From Paraglaciecola sp030730205 (GTDB lineage: Bacteria > Pseudomonadota > Gammaproteobacteria > Enterobacterales > Alteromonadaceae), in the NCBI RefSeq assembly GCF_052119645.1, contig NZ_JBGQOM010000005.1, forward strand, positions 248,001 through 312,000: DNA of 64,000 nt, read 5' to 3'. Below are positions 8,306 through 17,940 of this stretch, piece after piece (position 1 is the stretch's first letter; the number at the start of each line of letters is the position of its first letter). Below the pieces are notes generated by a model. That model had not been told where the DNA came from, ran no database searches, and worked only from the letters and a program-made list of their open reading frames with translations. The position numbers and the translations under genes are program-made.

Positions 8306-10132
8306 ATGTCGAGTGCTGAATCTTTTAACTACAGTGATTTTCTTAAAAATCTGACTAATCAACCGGGTGTTTACCGGATGTATAATCAGAAGCAAGATGT
8401 CATTTATGTAGGCAAAGCAAAAAATCTTAAAAAGCGTGTCAGTAGCTATTTTAGAAAAAACCTAGACAGTATCAAAACGCGCTCGTTAGTAAGTCAAATT
8501 CACGATATGGATGTCACTGTGGTAAACAGTGAAGTAGAAGCATTCATTCTTGAAAACAATTACATTAAAAAATATAAACCTCGCTACAACGTATTATTGA
8601 GAGACGACAAGTCCTATCCTTTTATTTTTTTATCTGCCCATGAACATCCTCGTTTAAGTAATCACCGAGGGCCGCGTAAGTTAAAAGGTGAGTACTTCGG
8701 CCCTTACCCGAGTGCGTGGGCTGTGCGTGAAAGTTTACGAACCATGCAACGAATCTTTCCTATTCGTCAATGTGAAGACAGCTACTACCGTGCCCGCACT
8801 CGTCCGTGTTTGCAATACCAACTCAAACGCTGTGCAGGCCCCTGTGTCGAGGGCTTAGTGAGTGACGATGAATATTCAGAACAAGTCAATCTAGCGCGTT
8901 TGTTTTTAAAAGGTAAAAACAAACAGGTTATCGATTCACTCGTTAAAAAAATGGAAGGCGCTAGTGAAAATTTACAGTTTGAGTCTGCCGCTCGTTATCG
9001 TGACCAAATTAGCGCATTAAGTAAAATACAAGAACAGCAATGGGTGAGTGGCGATCAGCAAGAACTCGATGTATTCGGTTTTGCCTATCGAAATGGTATT
9101 GCCAGTATTTATGGCTTGTTTATTCGCGATAATAAATTGTTAGGCAGTAAGAGCTTTTATCCAAAGGTGCCAGCGCAATCGAGCGCTGAAGAAGTGTTTC
9201 AATCTTTTATTCTGCAATTTTACTTGGCAGGCAATAAACTCATCCCTAAACAAATTGTCATCCCACAAGAACTCGCCGAGCAAGAAGCCATTGAGGTATT
9301 ACTTAGCCAAGAGGCGGGGCGCAAGATACAATTTTTTAAAGGTGCCAGAGAAGAAAAACGCCGTTATCTGCAGATGGCCAATAACAACGCTGAAAATGCC
9401 TTAATTGCTAAACAGACTCAGCAGAAGTCGGTTCATGCACGTTTTGTGGAGCTTGAGCAAATACTTGAATTTGAGCAGCCCATACAGCGAATGGAATGTT
9501 TTGATATTAGCCACACCTCAGGTCAACTAACGGTTGCCTCCTGTGTAGTATTTAATCGTGATGGTCCTTATAAAACCGATTACCGTCGATACAATATTGA
9601 AGGGATAACACCGGGTGATGATTATGCGGCAATGGCGCAAGCCTTAGCGCGGCGTTATCGTGACGTAAAAGACGAAACAAAAATCCCTGATATTCTATTT
9701 ATCGATGGGGGCAAAGGACAATTAGCGCAGGCTGAGGATTATTTTGAAAATTGGACGCATGCCAAAACACCCTTATTGATAGGTGTGGCCAAAGGCACGA
9801 GTCGTAAAGCGGGATTAGAAACGCTTATATTGGCAGGTAGTCATCAAACTATCCCCATGGCCGGCGATTCCATTGCGCTACATCTTATTCAACATATTCG
9901 TGATGAAGCTCATCGCTTTGCTATTACTGGCCATCGAGAGCGCCGTCAAAAAGATAAAAACACCTCCAAGCTTGAATCCATTCCAGGAATAGGTGCAAAG
10001 AAAAGACAAAGTTTACTCAAATACATGGGGGGGCTTCAGGGTATACTACAAGCAAGTAAAGATGAACTTACAAAGGTTCCTGGCATTAGCGAAGATTTAG
10101 CTGAGACAATCTACGACCATCTACATCATTAA
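8306..10132 (+). CDS. uvrC: UvrABC excinuclease subunit UvrC
   Basis: UvrC makes both incisions in nucleotide excision repair. The 608-residue protein is of family length. It shows the N-terminal GIY-YIG nuclease (PGVYRMY ... IYVGKAKNLKKRVSSYF), a central Cys-rich segment and UVR motif (ESAARYRDQISAL), the C-terminal RNase H-like nuclease (ECFDISH, LFIDGGKGQL) and a helix-hairpin-helix pair (SIPGIGAKKRQSLL, VPGISEDLAETI). It lies directly after uvrY and before pgsA. Confidence 0.98.
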   Translation: MSSAESFNYSDFLKNLTNQPGVYRMYNQKQDVIYVGKAKNLKKRVSSYFRKNLDSIKTRSLVSQIHDMDVTVVNSEVEAFILENNYIKKYKPRYNVLLRDDKSYPFIFLSAHEHPRLSNHRGPRKLKGEYFGPYPSAWAVRESLRTMQRIFPIRQCEDSYYRARTRPCLQYQLKRCAGPCVEGLVSDDEYSEQVNLARLFLKGKNKQVIDSLVKKMEGASENLQFESAARYRDQISALSKIQEQQWVSGDQQELDVFGFAYRNGIASIYGLFIRDNKLLGSKSFYPKVPAQSSAEEVFQSFILQFYLAGNKLIPKQIVIPQELAEQEAIEVLLSQEAGRKIQFFKGAREEKRRYLQMANNNAENALIAKQTQQKSVHARFVELEQILEFEQPIQRMECFDISHTSGQLTVASCVVFNRDGPYKTDYRRYNIEGITPGDDYAAMAQALARRYRDVKDETKIPDILFIDGGKGQLAQAEDYFENWTHAKTPLLIGVAKGTSRKAGLETLILAGSHQTIPMAGDSIALHLIQHIRDEAHRFAITGHRERRQKDKNTSKLESIPGIGAKKRQSLLKYMGGLQGILQASKDELTKVPGISEDLAETIYDHLHH

Positions 10133-10212
10133 TTGTGTGTTAAATTAAGCTTGTAGCGCTGGCTATATAGAGGTAGAAAGTGTCGTTGAATTTATAAAGT
10201 TAAAAAATTAGA

Positions 10213-10791
10213 GTGAATAATAACCCCATGTGGACCATTCCCAATATTATTACCGTTGTTCGAGTTTTATTAATCCCTGTTTTTGTCGTTGTGTATTTTT
10301 TAGATTGGAAATGGGCGCATCAAGCTGGTGCGTTTATATTTTGGTTTGCAGCGATCACTGATTGGTTTGATGGCTACCTTGCCCGAAAATTAGAACAAAC
10401 AACGCCCTTTGGCGCATTTTTAGATCCAGTGGCGGATAAACTCATTGTTGCCACGGCATTACTCCTTATTACCCACACTTATGCAGATATTTGGATTACC
10501 ATCCCGGCAATATTATTGTTGGCTCGAGAAGTCTATATTTCAGCATTACGTGAATGGATGGGCCAACAAGGTAAACATGAACTAGTAAAAGTGTCGTTTA
10601 CGGGTAAAGCAAAAACCATGGCGCAAATGTTAGCGCTCATCGGCTTATTGTCCGAAATGCAATCTTTTATGGGTATTCCCATTTATTGGGTGACCTTGGG
10701 ATATATTTTATTGTACATCGCCGCAATTTTATCACTGTGGTCGATGGTAATTTACACCCTTGCAGCATGGAAAGATTTAAAAAAGAATTAA
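10213..10791 (+). CDS. pgsA: CDP-diacylglycerol--glycerol-3-phosphate 3-phosphatidyltransferase
   Basis: PgsA makes phosphatidylglycerophosphate, the committed step to phosphatidylglycerol and cardiolipin, in the inner membrane. The CDP-alcohol phosphotransferase motif D-x2-D-G-x2-A-R-x8-G-x3-D-x3-D is intact as DWFDGYLARKL ... FGAFLDPVADK. Several membrane helices are visible. The frame opens with GTG at 10213, and an ATG five codons later (10228, MWTIPNIITVVR) is an equally good start. Neither has a strong ribosome-binding site. It follows uvrC by 80 bp. Confidence 0.96.
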   Translation: MNNNPMWTIPNIITVVRVLLIPVFVVVYFLDWKWAHQAGAFIFWFAAITDWFDGYLARKLEQTTPFGAFLDPVADKLIVATALLLITHTYADIWITIPAILLLAREVYISALREWMGQQGKHELVKVSFTGKAKTMAQMLALIGLLSEMQSFMGIPIYWVTLGYILLYIAAILSLWSMVIYTLAAWKDLKKN

Positions 10792-10881
10792 GTATTTTTA
10801 TAAAATACGGGTGTTATTGAACGAAAATAGTCCGTTTATGACAAAAAATAAGCAGTCAGTTAAAAATCGATATTTTTGTGG

Positions 10882-10909
10882 TTGACACATTAGACTTTGA
10901 ATGTAGAAT
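10882..10909 (+). promoter_or_regulatory. Promoter of the tRNA Gly-Cys-Leu operon
   Basis: A consensus -35 TTGACA (10882-10887) and a -10 TAGAAT (10904-10909) are separated by 16 bp and followed by GC-rich GCACGCC. The first tRNA begins about 85 bp downstream. Confidence 0.8.
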
Positions 10910-10994
10910 GCACGCCATTGATTGATGAGGAGCACACAAGCTTATCAACAAGGGCTTAAAAGCCACTGTTAATGAGAGTTCTGAATCGAGCAAA

Positions 10995-11069
10995 GCGGGA
11001 ATAGCTCAGTGGTAGAGCACAACCTTGCCAAGGTTGGGGTCGCGAGTTCGAATCTCGTTTCCCGCTCCA
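10995..11069 (+). tRNA. tRNA-Gly(GCC)
   Basis: A 75-nt tRNA with acceptor GCGGGAA/TTCCCGC, D-arm AGCTCAGTGGTAGAGC, anticodon GCC at 11027-11029, T-loop GTTCGAATC and encoded CCA. It is the first of three tRNAs after pgsA, the same order as glyW-cysT-leuZ of E. coli. Confidence 0.97.
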
Positions 11070-11188
11070 AATTTGTAAAAGTAATAATAAAAGTTATTAT
11101 TGCCAGAGGTTCATTAAGGTTGCTCAGCATTTTATCAATGCTTTAGTTTACATTAATATGATACTCCAAATTTGAAATAGTAAAATTT

Positions 11189-11262
11189 GGCGGAATGGCA
11201 GAATGGCTATGCAGCGGATTGCAAATCCGTGGATCTCGGTTCGACTCCGGGTTCCGCCTCCA
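11189..11262 (+). tRNA. tRNA-Cys(GCA)
   Basis: A 74-nt tRNA with acceptor GGCGGAA/TTCCGCC, anticodon GCA at 11221-11223, T-loop GGTTCGACTCC and encoded CCA. Confidence 0.97.
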
Positions 11263-11304
11263 TAACGCTAAACAACACCAACTTGCTTAGAGCAAGTATC
11301 CCAT

Positions 11305-11391
11305 GCCCGGGTGGTGAAATCGGTAGACACAAGGGATTTAAAATCCCTCGATCGTAAGGTCGTGCCAGTTCAAGTCTGGCTCCGGGCACCA
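11305..11391 (+). tRNA. tRNA-Leu(UAA)
   Basis: An 87-nt class II tRNA with acceptor GCCCGGG/TCCGGGC, anticodon TAA at 11339-11341, long variable arm (TCGATCGTAAGGTCG), T-loop GTTCAAGTC and encoded CCA. Confidence 0.96.
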
Positions 11392-11639
11392 TTTCTTATA
11401 TGTAGTAATGTACATAAGCCCCCAGAAAGTATTTAGTGTATCGCTACTATCAAATCATAAATTTAAGTTTAGTCATTTTTTCAATTATCATCTATACCCC
11501 TTCATGTCCAAAAACGCAGTAATATTGGGTGTTTAATACGTCCTACTTAACTCACTTGTAATCAGTTCCTCCAAATTAAATTCAGCTTTCAATATTTTAC
11601 TATATACTCAATTTTAACTTCTCTAACGCATTGCAGAAT

Positions 11640-12056
11640 ATGAAAGGACAAGTCAAGGTAATTACAAAGGGGCAAATCATCGTCTCGCACGTTAAGGGGC
11701 AGTGGTCCTTGCAAACCGCTTTACGAAACGAAGAAGAGTTGCATCGTGCTGTACTCGCCCTTAAACCTGGCACTACACATGCTCATATGATTTTTTTTGA
11801 TGAGTGGGAATTACACACGCCTGAGGCCACCCCTGTCATAGAAAGAACGTTTAAATGGTGCGCGGGTAATGGTATGACTCATGCCGCTGAAATCTTAGAG
11901 TATGATGCGTTAAAAGAGTTTATTTTGCAGCAAGCAATACATGAGAAGAAAGGACATGTGCAGATACAACGTTTTGATAATGAGGCCGATGCGCTATCGT
12001 GGTTAATTCGTGCAGGTTTCGCTTGCCAGTCAACTAGTTTACTTAAGCTTATTTAA
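11640..12056 (+). CDS. Uncharacterised protein, possible STAS/SpoIIAA-like fold
   Basis: A 138-residue soluble protein that I do not firmly recognise. The alternation GQVKVITKGQIIVSHVKGQWSL, HAHMIFFDEWEL and EYDALKEFIL, with an acidic/aromatic C-terminal stretch (EADALSWLIRAGF), resembles SpoIIAA-like/STAS-type proteins found singly in marine Gammaproteobacteria. That is an inference from the pattern only. I chose the ATG at 11640. A TTG three codons upstream is possible. No clear ribosome-binding site is seen. It lies alone after the tRNA operon, convergent with the DUF2062 gene. Confidence 0.7.
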   Translation: MKGQVKVITKGQIIVSHVKGQWSLQTALRNEEELHRAVLALKPGTTHAHMIFFDEWELHTPEATPVIERTFKWCAGNGMTHAAEILEYDALKEFILQQAIHEKKGHVQIQRFDNEADALSWLIRAGFACQSTSLLKLI

Positions 12057-12103
12057 TCTTAGGAGTAAGCTTGATCCTAGACACGTCTAAATAAACATTA
12101 AAA

Positions 12104-12595
12104 TTATTTTTGACGTTGCTGGATTCTTAAACGCCACGCTTTAATTACAGACCAACGCCAGATGTAATTCAGGCTAAAGTACCCTAACAAACCAAAAAAT
12201 ACAGAACAAATAGCACAGCCTAATAAAAATGCTGGGCCGATTGTTTCTACGCTTTCAAGTACCCATTGCCAACTTAATTGAAAAGAGAATTGTTGCTCTG
12301 GCGCACCTAACACCTTTACGCCTACCAAATATGCGCCATAGAAAATAGGGGGCATGGTAAACGGATTGGTCAACCACACAGTTGCAACAGCTAAGGGTAA
12401 ATTTACTCTGAGGGGAATCGCCACCGCCGCTGCTAACCACATTTGAAAGGGTACAGGCCAAAAAGCAAAAAACAACCCAATGCCAAACGCTCCGGCCGCC
12501 GAGCGACGATTTAGATGCCATAAATTTGGATCATGCAACAAGGTCCCAAAAACCAATAAAACTTTATGTTGTTTCACGGTGTGTGGATTGGGCAA
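12104..12595 (-). CDS. DUF2062 family membrane protein
   Basis: The protein carries the DUF2062 signature: LLHDPNLWHLNRRSAAGAF, GLFFAFWPVPFQMWLAAAVA and LTNPFTMPPIFYGAYLVG, with two to three membrane helices and a basic C-terminus. The function of the family is unknown. The first standard start is TTG at 12595. However, the codons just upstream in the same frame (LKKFIKRF, 12619-12596) reproduce the usual family N-terminus (KKFIKR). The true start is therefore probably a non-standard codon such as CTG at 12619 or ATT at 12625. It is divergent from comEC. Confidence 0.88.
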   Translation of the reverse strand: MPNPHTVKQHKVLLVFGTLLHDPNLWHLNRRSAAGAFGIGLFFAFWPVPFQMWLAAAVAIPLRVNLPLAVATVWLTNPFTMPPIFYGAYLVGVKVLGAPEQQFSFQLSWQWVLESVETIGPAFLLGCAICSVFFGLLGYFSLNYIWRWSVIKAWRLRIQQRQK

Positions 12596-12668
12596 GAAGC
12601 GCTTAATAAACTTTTTCAGGATAATTCTCTATACTTACTTTCTGATGGAATTATTATTTCAACATACT

Positions 12669-14954
12669 ATGGATAGTAAACTTTTTATTTTTATTTCAGC
12701 CAGTATAACATCGCTGTACTGGACTAATTTACCCAGTGTTTCTGTCACACTTAGTATGTTCTGTTTAGCAGCATGCGGTTTAGTGTTTAATAAAACTCGA
12801 ACCTATGCTTTTGCTCTTATCGGCATTTCGTGGATGGCGAGTGTAGGCCATTGGCAATACTCTTTGCAACTCCCTTTGACACAAATCCGACAAGCTGTTT
12901 GGGTTGAAGGGCGGGTCTTGTCAATAAATCATCAAGTCGTGAACCCTAGATTTAATTTAAGTATTGACAAAATTGCAGAAAATTCACTTCTAATACCCCG
13001 TGTAGTGCGTCTTTCTTGGAACAATGCTCCTTGGCACATACAGCAGGGGCAGCATGTATATTTGTTGGTCAAACTAAAGCCTCCACATGGCTTAGCGAAT
13101 GAAGCGGGCTTTAATTACCAGCAGTGGTTGTTCAGCGAAAACATAAGTGCAACTGGATATGTCAAAAACGATAGCGGCAATACATTATTGTTGGCCGAAA
13201 CAAGTTTACGCCAGCGTGCCTTAAATCAACTCATTGCGCTAAACCTGAAACATGAGGCATGGATAGCAGCGTTAACTTTGGGTTATCGGGGACTGCTAGA
13301 AACAGATGATTGGAGCTTGGTGCAATCAACCGGTATTGCACACCTCATTGCCATTTCAGGTTTGCATTTAGCCCTTGTTGCAAGCATGAGTTATTTTATT
13401 CTGGCGTGGGGACTGGGCTTAATAGTCAGTCGCTTTTATCAACTTCACGGTATTAATCTTCACAAAGTGGCATTGGTCGGTACGGTCCTAACGACTTATG
13501 CGTATTCAGCGTTGGCAGGCTTTGGTTTACCTACCTTAAGAGCATGGCTTAGTTTGTTGTTATTAGCGTGTATTTTTTTGGGTAATCTTAATTTGAGCCT
13601 TCGTCGAGTAGTTTTGCTCAGTATATCCGGTTTTGTTTTTCTCTTCCCCTTAAGTCTGTTTGGTCTGAGTTTCTGGTTAAGTTTTTCAGCGGTGTTGATT
13701 ATTCTCTTTATTTTTTGGTGTCGGCCTCATCAATCTCAGGGATTTAATGTAGTTTCTAGTCTCAAGGTGATGATAAAAATTCAGTTGGCACTGAGTGTAT
13801 TGATGTTACCGATTATCGCGTGGCAGTTTGCTTATATTTCGTGGCTTTCTCCGGTTATTAATTTACTGGCCGTACCTTTAGTAACCTTAGTCCTTGTTCC
13901 TTTATGTTTGCTGGCAATTATATTTTTAGCCCTATGGCCACCTTTTGCCCATGTTATTTTCAATTGGGTAGATGCATTGCTTAGCGTAGCGTTGCACTAT
14001 TTACAGCAAACTCAGTCCTTGAGCTGGGCGGTTTGGTCGTTACCCGCAATACCAATGTCAGTTTGGCTGCTATTTTTAACCGCTATTGTCTGTTTTATGT
14101 TGCCCAATATCGGTAAAATTAAAGGGTTTTGTTTGGTGCTATTTCTGCCTATTTTGAGTTACGCTTTCACATCACACAACACCGATTGGCAAATCGACAT
14201 ACTCGATGTAGGGCATGGCTCAGCAGTAGTCATATCGAAACAGGGTAGGGCTGTTATGTATGACGTGGGCGCTGCTTATCCAAGCGGTTTTAACATGGCT
14301 GAGAGCGTTATATTACCTTTGTTGAAAGCGCGGGGGATCGCTCAATTAGACAAGGTAATTATTAGCCATTGGGATAATGACCACAGTGGCAGCTTACAAG
14401 TGTTAAAGAATAAGATAAGCGTAGCTCACATCCTTACTACCGATACCACTTGTCGCTTGGGTCAGGTTATGCAATGGCAAGGCTTGAGTTTCACTGTTTT
14501 GTGGCCAGACAATCCCACCTTACATAATGACAATAATAGTTCTTGTGTTATTCACTTAAGTGATGGGCAGCACAGCATTTTATTAGCCGGGGACATTGAT
14601 GCAAGTATTGAGAAGCGTTTAGTTGAAAAATGGGGGGACAAGCTTAAAAGCGATATCTTGTTGGCGCCGCATCATGGCAGTAATACCTCTTCATCCGCGC
14701 CTTTTATTCATTATGTTTCACCGCAGTACGTGGTTTTTACTCAGGGATTTATGAATCGCTGGTCGTTTCCTCGGCCGGAGGTATTGCGCCGCTACAATGA
14801 TTCATCGGCCACTTTGTTTAGCAGCTCTGAAGTAGGTCAAGTCAGCTTTATCGTTCCTTATAAACATAAGGAACCCATTGTTGTTCGCACATATCGGCAA
14901 GACATTTATCCATTTTGGTATGCTAACTTTCCAAAAGCGCTTACCGAGCCATAG
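12669..14954 (+). CDS. comEC: DNA uptake channel protein ComEC/Rec2
   Basis: ComEC forms the inner-membrane channel that takes in single-stranded DNA during natural transformation. The Competence domain motif HLIAISGLHLAL lies near residue 224, followed by many membrane helices. The C-terminal metallo-beta-lactamase-like domain starts near residue 511 (LDVGHGSAVVI) and has SHWDNDHSG (about 565) and APHHGSNTSSS (about 667). The length of 761 residues matches E. coli ComEC. The start could also be the ATG at 12645, and neither has a clear ribosome-binding site. It opens the comEC-msbA-lpxK-ycaR-kdsB-ycaQ block. Confidence 0.93.
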   Translation: MDSKLFIFISASITSLYWTNLPSVSVTLSMFCLAACGLVFNKTRTYAFALIGISWMASVGHWQYSLQLPLTQIRQAVWVEGRVLSINHQVVNPRFNLSIDKIAENSLLIPRVVRLSWNNAPWHIQQGQHVYLLVKLKPPHGLANEAGFNYQQWLFSENISATGYVKNDSGNTLLLAETSLRQRALNQLIALNLKHEAWIAALTLGYRGLLETDDWSLVQSTGIAHLIAISGLHLALVASMSYFILAWGLGLIVSRFYQLHGINLHKVALVGTVLTTYAYSALAGFGLPTLRAWLSLLLLACIFLGNLNLSLRRVVLLSISGFVFLFPLSLFGLSFWLSFSAVLIILFIFWCRPHQSQGFNVVSSLKVMIKIQLALSVLMLPIIAWQFAYISWLSPVINLLAVPLVTLVLVPLCLLAIIFLALWPPFAHVIFNWVDALLSVALHYLQQTQSLSWAVWSLPAIPMSVWLLFLTAIVCFMLPNIGKIKGFCLVLFLPILSYAFTSHNTDWQIDILDVGHGSAVVISKQGRAVMYDVGAAYPSGFNMAESVILPLLKARGIAQLDKVIISHWDNDHSGSLQVLKNKISVAHILTTDTTCRLGQVMQWQGLSFTVLWPDNPTLHNDNNSSCVIHLSDGQHSILLAGDIDASIEKRLVEKWGDKLKSDILLAPHHGSNTSSSAPFIHYVSPQYVVFTQGFMNRWSFPRPEVLRRYNDSSATLFSSSEVGQVSFIVPYKHKEPIVVRTYRQDIYPFWYANFPKALTEP

Positions 14955-15155
14955 TGCCAATGCACGCGATTCAAATAGTGTTTAATCTTAAAAAGCAATT
15001 TTGCTTTTGTATATCTCTTTAAGCTTGAGTAAAAAGTGCCATATTTAAAAGTATCATGCTCACTTGAGATAAAAGATCCCTTTGAAAGTTGGGGATTTTT
15101 CTTCAAACAGTTACACTATCGCGGTAATTTATAAATTTTAGAAAGCCCATACTGC

Positions 15156-16916
15156 ATGACTCTTGAAACACCCATTGTCACAAAAGATCCAGAAAGGATC
15201 TTTTCTCGATTTAAACAATATTTGAAACCCTATAAATTAGCGTTTTTAGTGGCCATAATCGGCATGATTGGTTATTCGGCCATCGATGTGTACGTTATTT
15301 CGCGCCTTAAACCCGTTATTGATGACAGTCTTGGCAATGGCAATTACGAATATTTGCGTATCGCAGCGTATTTGATTGTACCCATTTTTATTCTACGGGG
15401 AATTTTCAACTTTCTTGGCACCTATACCGTGGCGTGGATCGGTAGCAATATCGTGAAAACCATGCGCCAAACTTTGTTTTCGCAATACATCCATTTGCCA
15501 GTGGAATACCATGACAAAAACAGCACCGGTAGTTTAATTTCAAAAGTGATTTACGACACGGAGCAGGTGTCGAATGCTGCAGGTAAAGCCCTATTAACCC
15601 TGGTGCAAGAAGGCGCACTGGTAATTGGTTTGCTCATTTCAATGTTTTATTACTCATGGCAGCTGTCGCTTATTTTTATTTTGATTGGTCCCGTGGTTGC
15701 GGTAGTTGTATCAGTCGTGAGCAAACGCTTTAGAGCCGTGAGTAAACGTATTCAACAAACCATGGGTTCACTCACTTCCTCAGTAGAACAAGCCTTGAAA
15801 GGGCATAAAGTGGTATTAATGTTTGGCGGACAAAACCTCGAAGACGAGCAGTTTAGTCAACGTAACAATCATAACCGCCAACAGAATATGAAGTTGGTCG
15901 TTGCCCGTATTTTAAGCGTGTCGTCTATTCAAGTTATCGCCTCTATTGCGCTCGCGTTTGTGCTGTATGTTGCCAGTTTCCCTCATTTGGTCGAGTCACT
16001 AACGCCCGGTATTTTTGTGAATGTGGTGGTGAATATGGTGATGTTGCTCAAGCCTTTGAAACAATTAACCACGGTTAATAGCGAGTTTCAAAGGGGGATG
16101 GCGGCTTGCTCGAGTATATTTGAAGTAATGGATCAAGAAGTGGAACGCGACCGAGGCACTCACAAGGTAGAGCGTTCTCAAGGTAGTATTGAATTTAAAG
16201 ACGTGACCTTTGCCTATTCAGGCAAAACAATTCCGGCACTAAAACAGGTTTCTTTTGCGGTAAAGCCAGGTCAAACCTGTGCGTTAGTGGGACGCTCTGG
16301 CAGTGGAAAGTCCACCATAGCCAGTTTACTTACCCGTTTTTATAATCACCAGCAAGGAGAGATTTATTTAGACGGTATTAAACTAGCAGATATCCCGCTA
16401 AAAGATTTACGCCGTCAATTTGCCTTGGTGTCTCAGCACGTGGTGTTATTCAATGACACCATCGCCAACAATATTGCTTATGGCGCAACAGGGCCAGTGG
16501 ATCGCGACAAAATTTTGGCCGCCGCCAAAACCGCTCACGTTATGGAGTTTTTAACTCAGCTACCCGATGGTTTAGAAACGGTCGTGGGGGAGAACGGTTT
16601 TATGCTATCTGGTGGTCAACGTCAGCGTATCGCGATCGCTCGAGCGTTGTTTATCGATGCGCCCGTATTGATTCTTGATGAAGCAACTTCAGCGCTTGAT
16701 ACTGAATCAGAACGATTAATTCAAGATGCGTTGTACAAACTACAACAAAATCGCACCAGCATCGTTGTGGCACATAGACTATCAACCATTGAAAATGCCG
16801 ATCAGATTTTAGTCATCGAGAGTGGTGAAATTCTTGAGCAGGGCAATCATCTAGATTTATTAGCCCAACAAGGCATGTATGCACAATTACACAAGATGCA
16901 ATTTGGTGACGAGTAA
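15156..16916 (+). CDS. msbA: Lipid A flippase MsbA (ABC transporter, fused permease and ATPase)
   Basis: MsbA flips core-lipid A across the inner membrane before LPS export. The 586-residue half-transporter has a six-helix membrane domain (about 20-320) and an ATPase domain. The ATPase shows Walker A GRSGSGKST, signature LSGGQRQRIAIARAL and Walker B VLILDEATSALD. It lies 5-8 bp upstream of lpxK, the conserved lipid A gene pair. Confidence 0.97.
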   Translation: MTLETPIVTKDPERIFSRFKQYLKPYKLAFLVAIIGMIGYSAIDVYVISRLKPVIDDSLGNGNYEYLRIAAYLIVPIFILRGIFNFLGTYTVAWIGSNIVKTMRQTLFSQYIHLPVEYHDKNSTGSLISKVIYDTEQVSNAAGKALLTLVQEGALVIGLLISMFYYSWQLSLIFILIGPVVAVVVSVVSKRFRAVSKRIQQTMGSLTSSVEQALKGHKVVLMFGGQNLEDEQFSQRNNHNRQQNMKLVVARILSVSSIQVIASIALAFVLYVASFPHLVESLTPGIFVNVVVNMVMLLKPLKQLTTVNSEFQRGMAACSSIFEVMDQEVERDRGTHKVERSQGSIEFKDVTFAYSGKTIPALKQVSFAVKPGQTCALVGRSGSGKSTIASLLTRFYNHQQGEIYLDGIKLADIPLKDLRRQFALVSQHVVLFNDTIANNIAYGATGPVDRDKILAAAKTAHVMEFLTQLPDGLETVVGENGFMLSGGQRQRIAIARALFIDAPVLILDEATSALDTESERLIQDALYKLQQNRTSIVVAHRLSTIENADQILVIESGEILEQGNHLDLLAQQGMYAQLHKMQFGDE

Positions 16917-16924
16917 CACCAGTG

Positions 16925-17917
16925 ATGTTTAGTCTAACGCAATTTTGGTATGCACCGCGCTGGTATCATTGGCCAATTATTGTCTTATTGTTACCCTTGA
17001 CCCTGCTCTTTGCCATACTCGCCAAATTAAGACGTTTGGCATTTCGGCTTGGCCTAAAAGTGTCCTCACGTGCTGAAGTACCCGTGATTATTGTGGGTAA
17101 CATCAGTGTAGGTGGCAATGGTAAAACACCGATGGTGGTGTTTTTGGCGCAATTTTTGAGCGAACAAGGTTATCAGCCTGGGGTTCTTACCCGTGGTTAT
17201 GGCGGTAAAAGTTCACAGTATCCCAAGGCCGTTACTGAGCACAGCATCGTGACACAAGTGGGAGACGAGCCCATGCTAATGCGCCAGCATATTAGTTGTC
17301 CTTTGGTCGTGGATCCCGTTCGCACTCGCGGTGCTCAATTCTTAGTTAAAGAATGTAAGTGTGATGTCATTATTTGTGATGACGGCTTGCAGCATTATGC
17401 GCTGAAACGAGATATTGAAATTGTCGTAATAGACGGTAAACGTCGCTTAGGTAATGGTTTATTATTACCTGCAGGGCCACTGCGCGAGGGAGCATGGCGC
17501 TTACAACAGGCAGACTTCGTCGTTATCAATGGTAAAACGCAAGCACCAAGTGAATACGCTATGAGCCTAGAAGCAGGGGACCTAATTAACGTAAAAGATC
17601 CTCGTCTCAGTCGTAAAGTAGCTAGCTTAGTCGGGCCCGTCACTGCATTGGCTGGCATTGGTCATCCTCAACGTTTCTTTGACCTGTTGGCAAGCTATCC
17701 CCTAGAAATACATAAGACCATAAGTTTTGTTGATCACCATCAATTTAGCGCGGATGATTTACCCAACGATGTGCTTATTATGACAGAAAAAGATGCGGTA
17801 AAATGTCGTGATTTTGCCCACCAAGATTGTTGGTATTTACCGGTAAAAGCACAATTATCTGCGGCTTTTTCCAGTGAGATATTGGCAAAATTACGTACAA
17901 TTAAAGCTTCAAATTAA
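16925..17917 (+). CDS. lpxK: Tetraacyldisaccharide 4'-kinase LpxK
   Basis: LpxK phosphorylates the 4' position of the lipid A disaccharide precursor. The P-loop is visible as GNISVGGNGKTPMV, followed by RGYGGK, DEPML and CDVIICDDGLQHY, all hallmarks of the family. I chose the ATG at 16925. A GTG immediately before it (16922) keeps the same frame. It is preceded by msbA and followed by ycaR, so it is almost certainly cotranscribed. Confidence 0.97.
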   Translation: MFSLTQFWYAPRWYHWPIIVLLLPLTLLFAILAKLRRLAFRLGLKVSSRAEVPVIIVGNISVGGNGKTPMVVFLAQFLSEQGYQPGVLTRGYGGKSSQYPKAVTEHSIVTQVGDEPMLMRQHISCPLVVDPVRTRGAQFLVKECKCDVIICDDGLQHYALKRDIEIVVIDGKRRLGNGLLLPAGPLREGAWRLQQADFVVINGKTQAPSEYAMSLEAGDLINVKDPRLSRKVASLVGPVTALAGIGHPQRFFDLLASYPLEIHKTISFVDHHQFSADDLPNDVLIMTEKDAVKCRDFAHQDCWYLPVKAQLSAAFSSEILAKLRTIKASN

Positions 17918-17940
17918 CCCTAAATTAAAAAGAGAATATC

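Noticed and set aside
7658..10132. uvrY TTG start and tight uvrY-uvrC spacing as something unusual
   Set aside because: The pairing is a conserved arrangement in Gammaproteobacteria and the TTG has a good ribosome-binding site, so it is ordinary.
11207..11392. 61-codon minus-strand frame with sequence like EAEPGVEPRSTDLQSAA and GARLELARPYDRG
   Set aside because: It is the antisense of the tRNA-Cys and tRNA-Leu genes. Such frames are a well-known false annotation over tRNAs.
14990..15010. AAAAGCAATTTTGCTTTT as a comEC terminator
   Set aside because: The stem is short and AT-rich with a 2-4 nt loop, and only four T follow. It is too weak to call.
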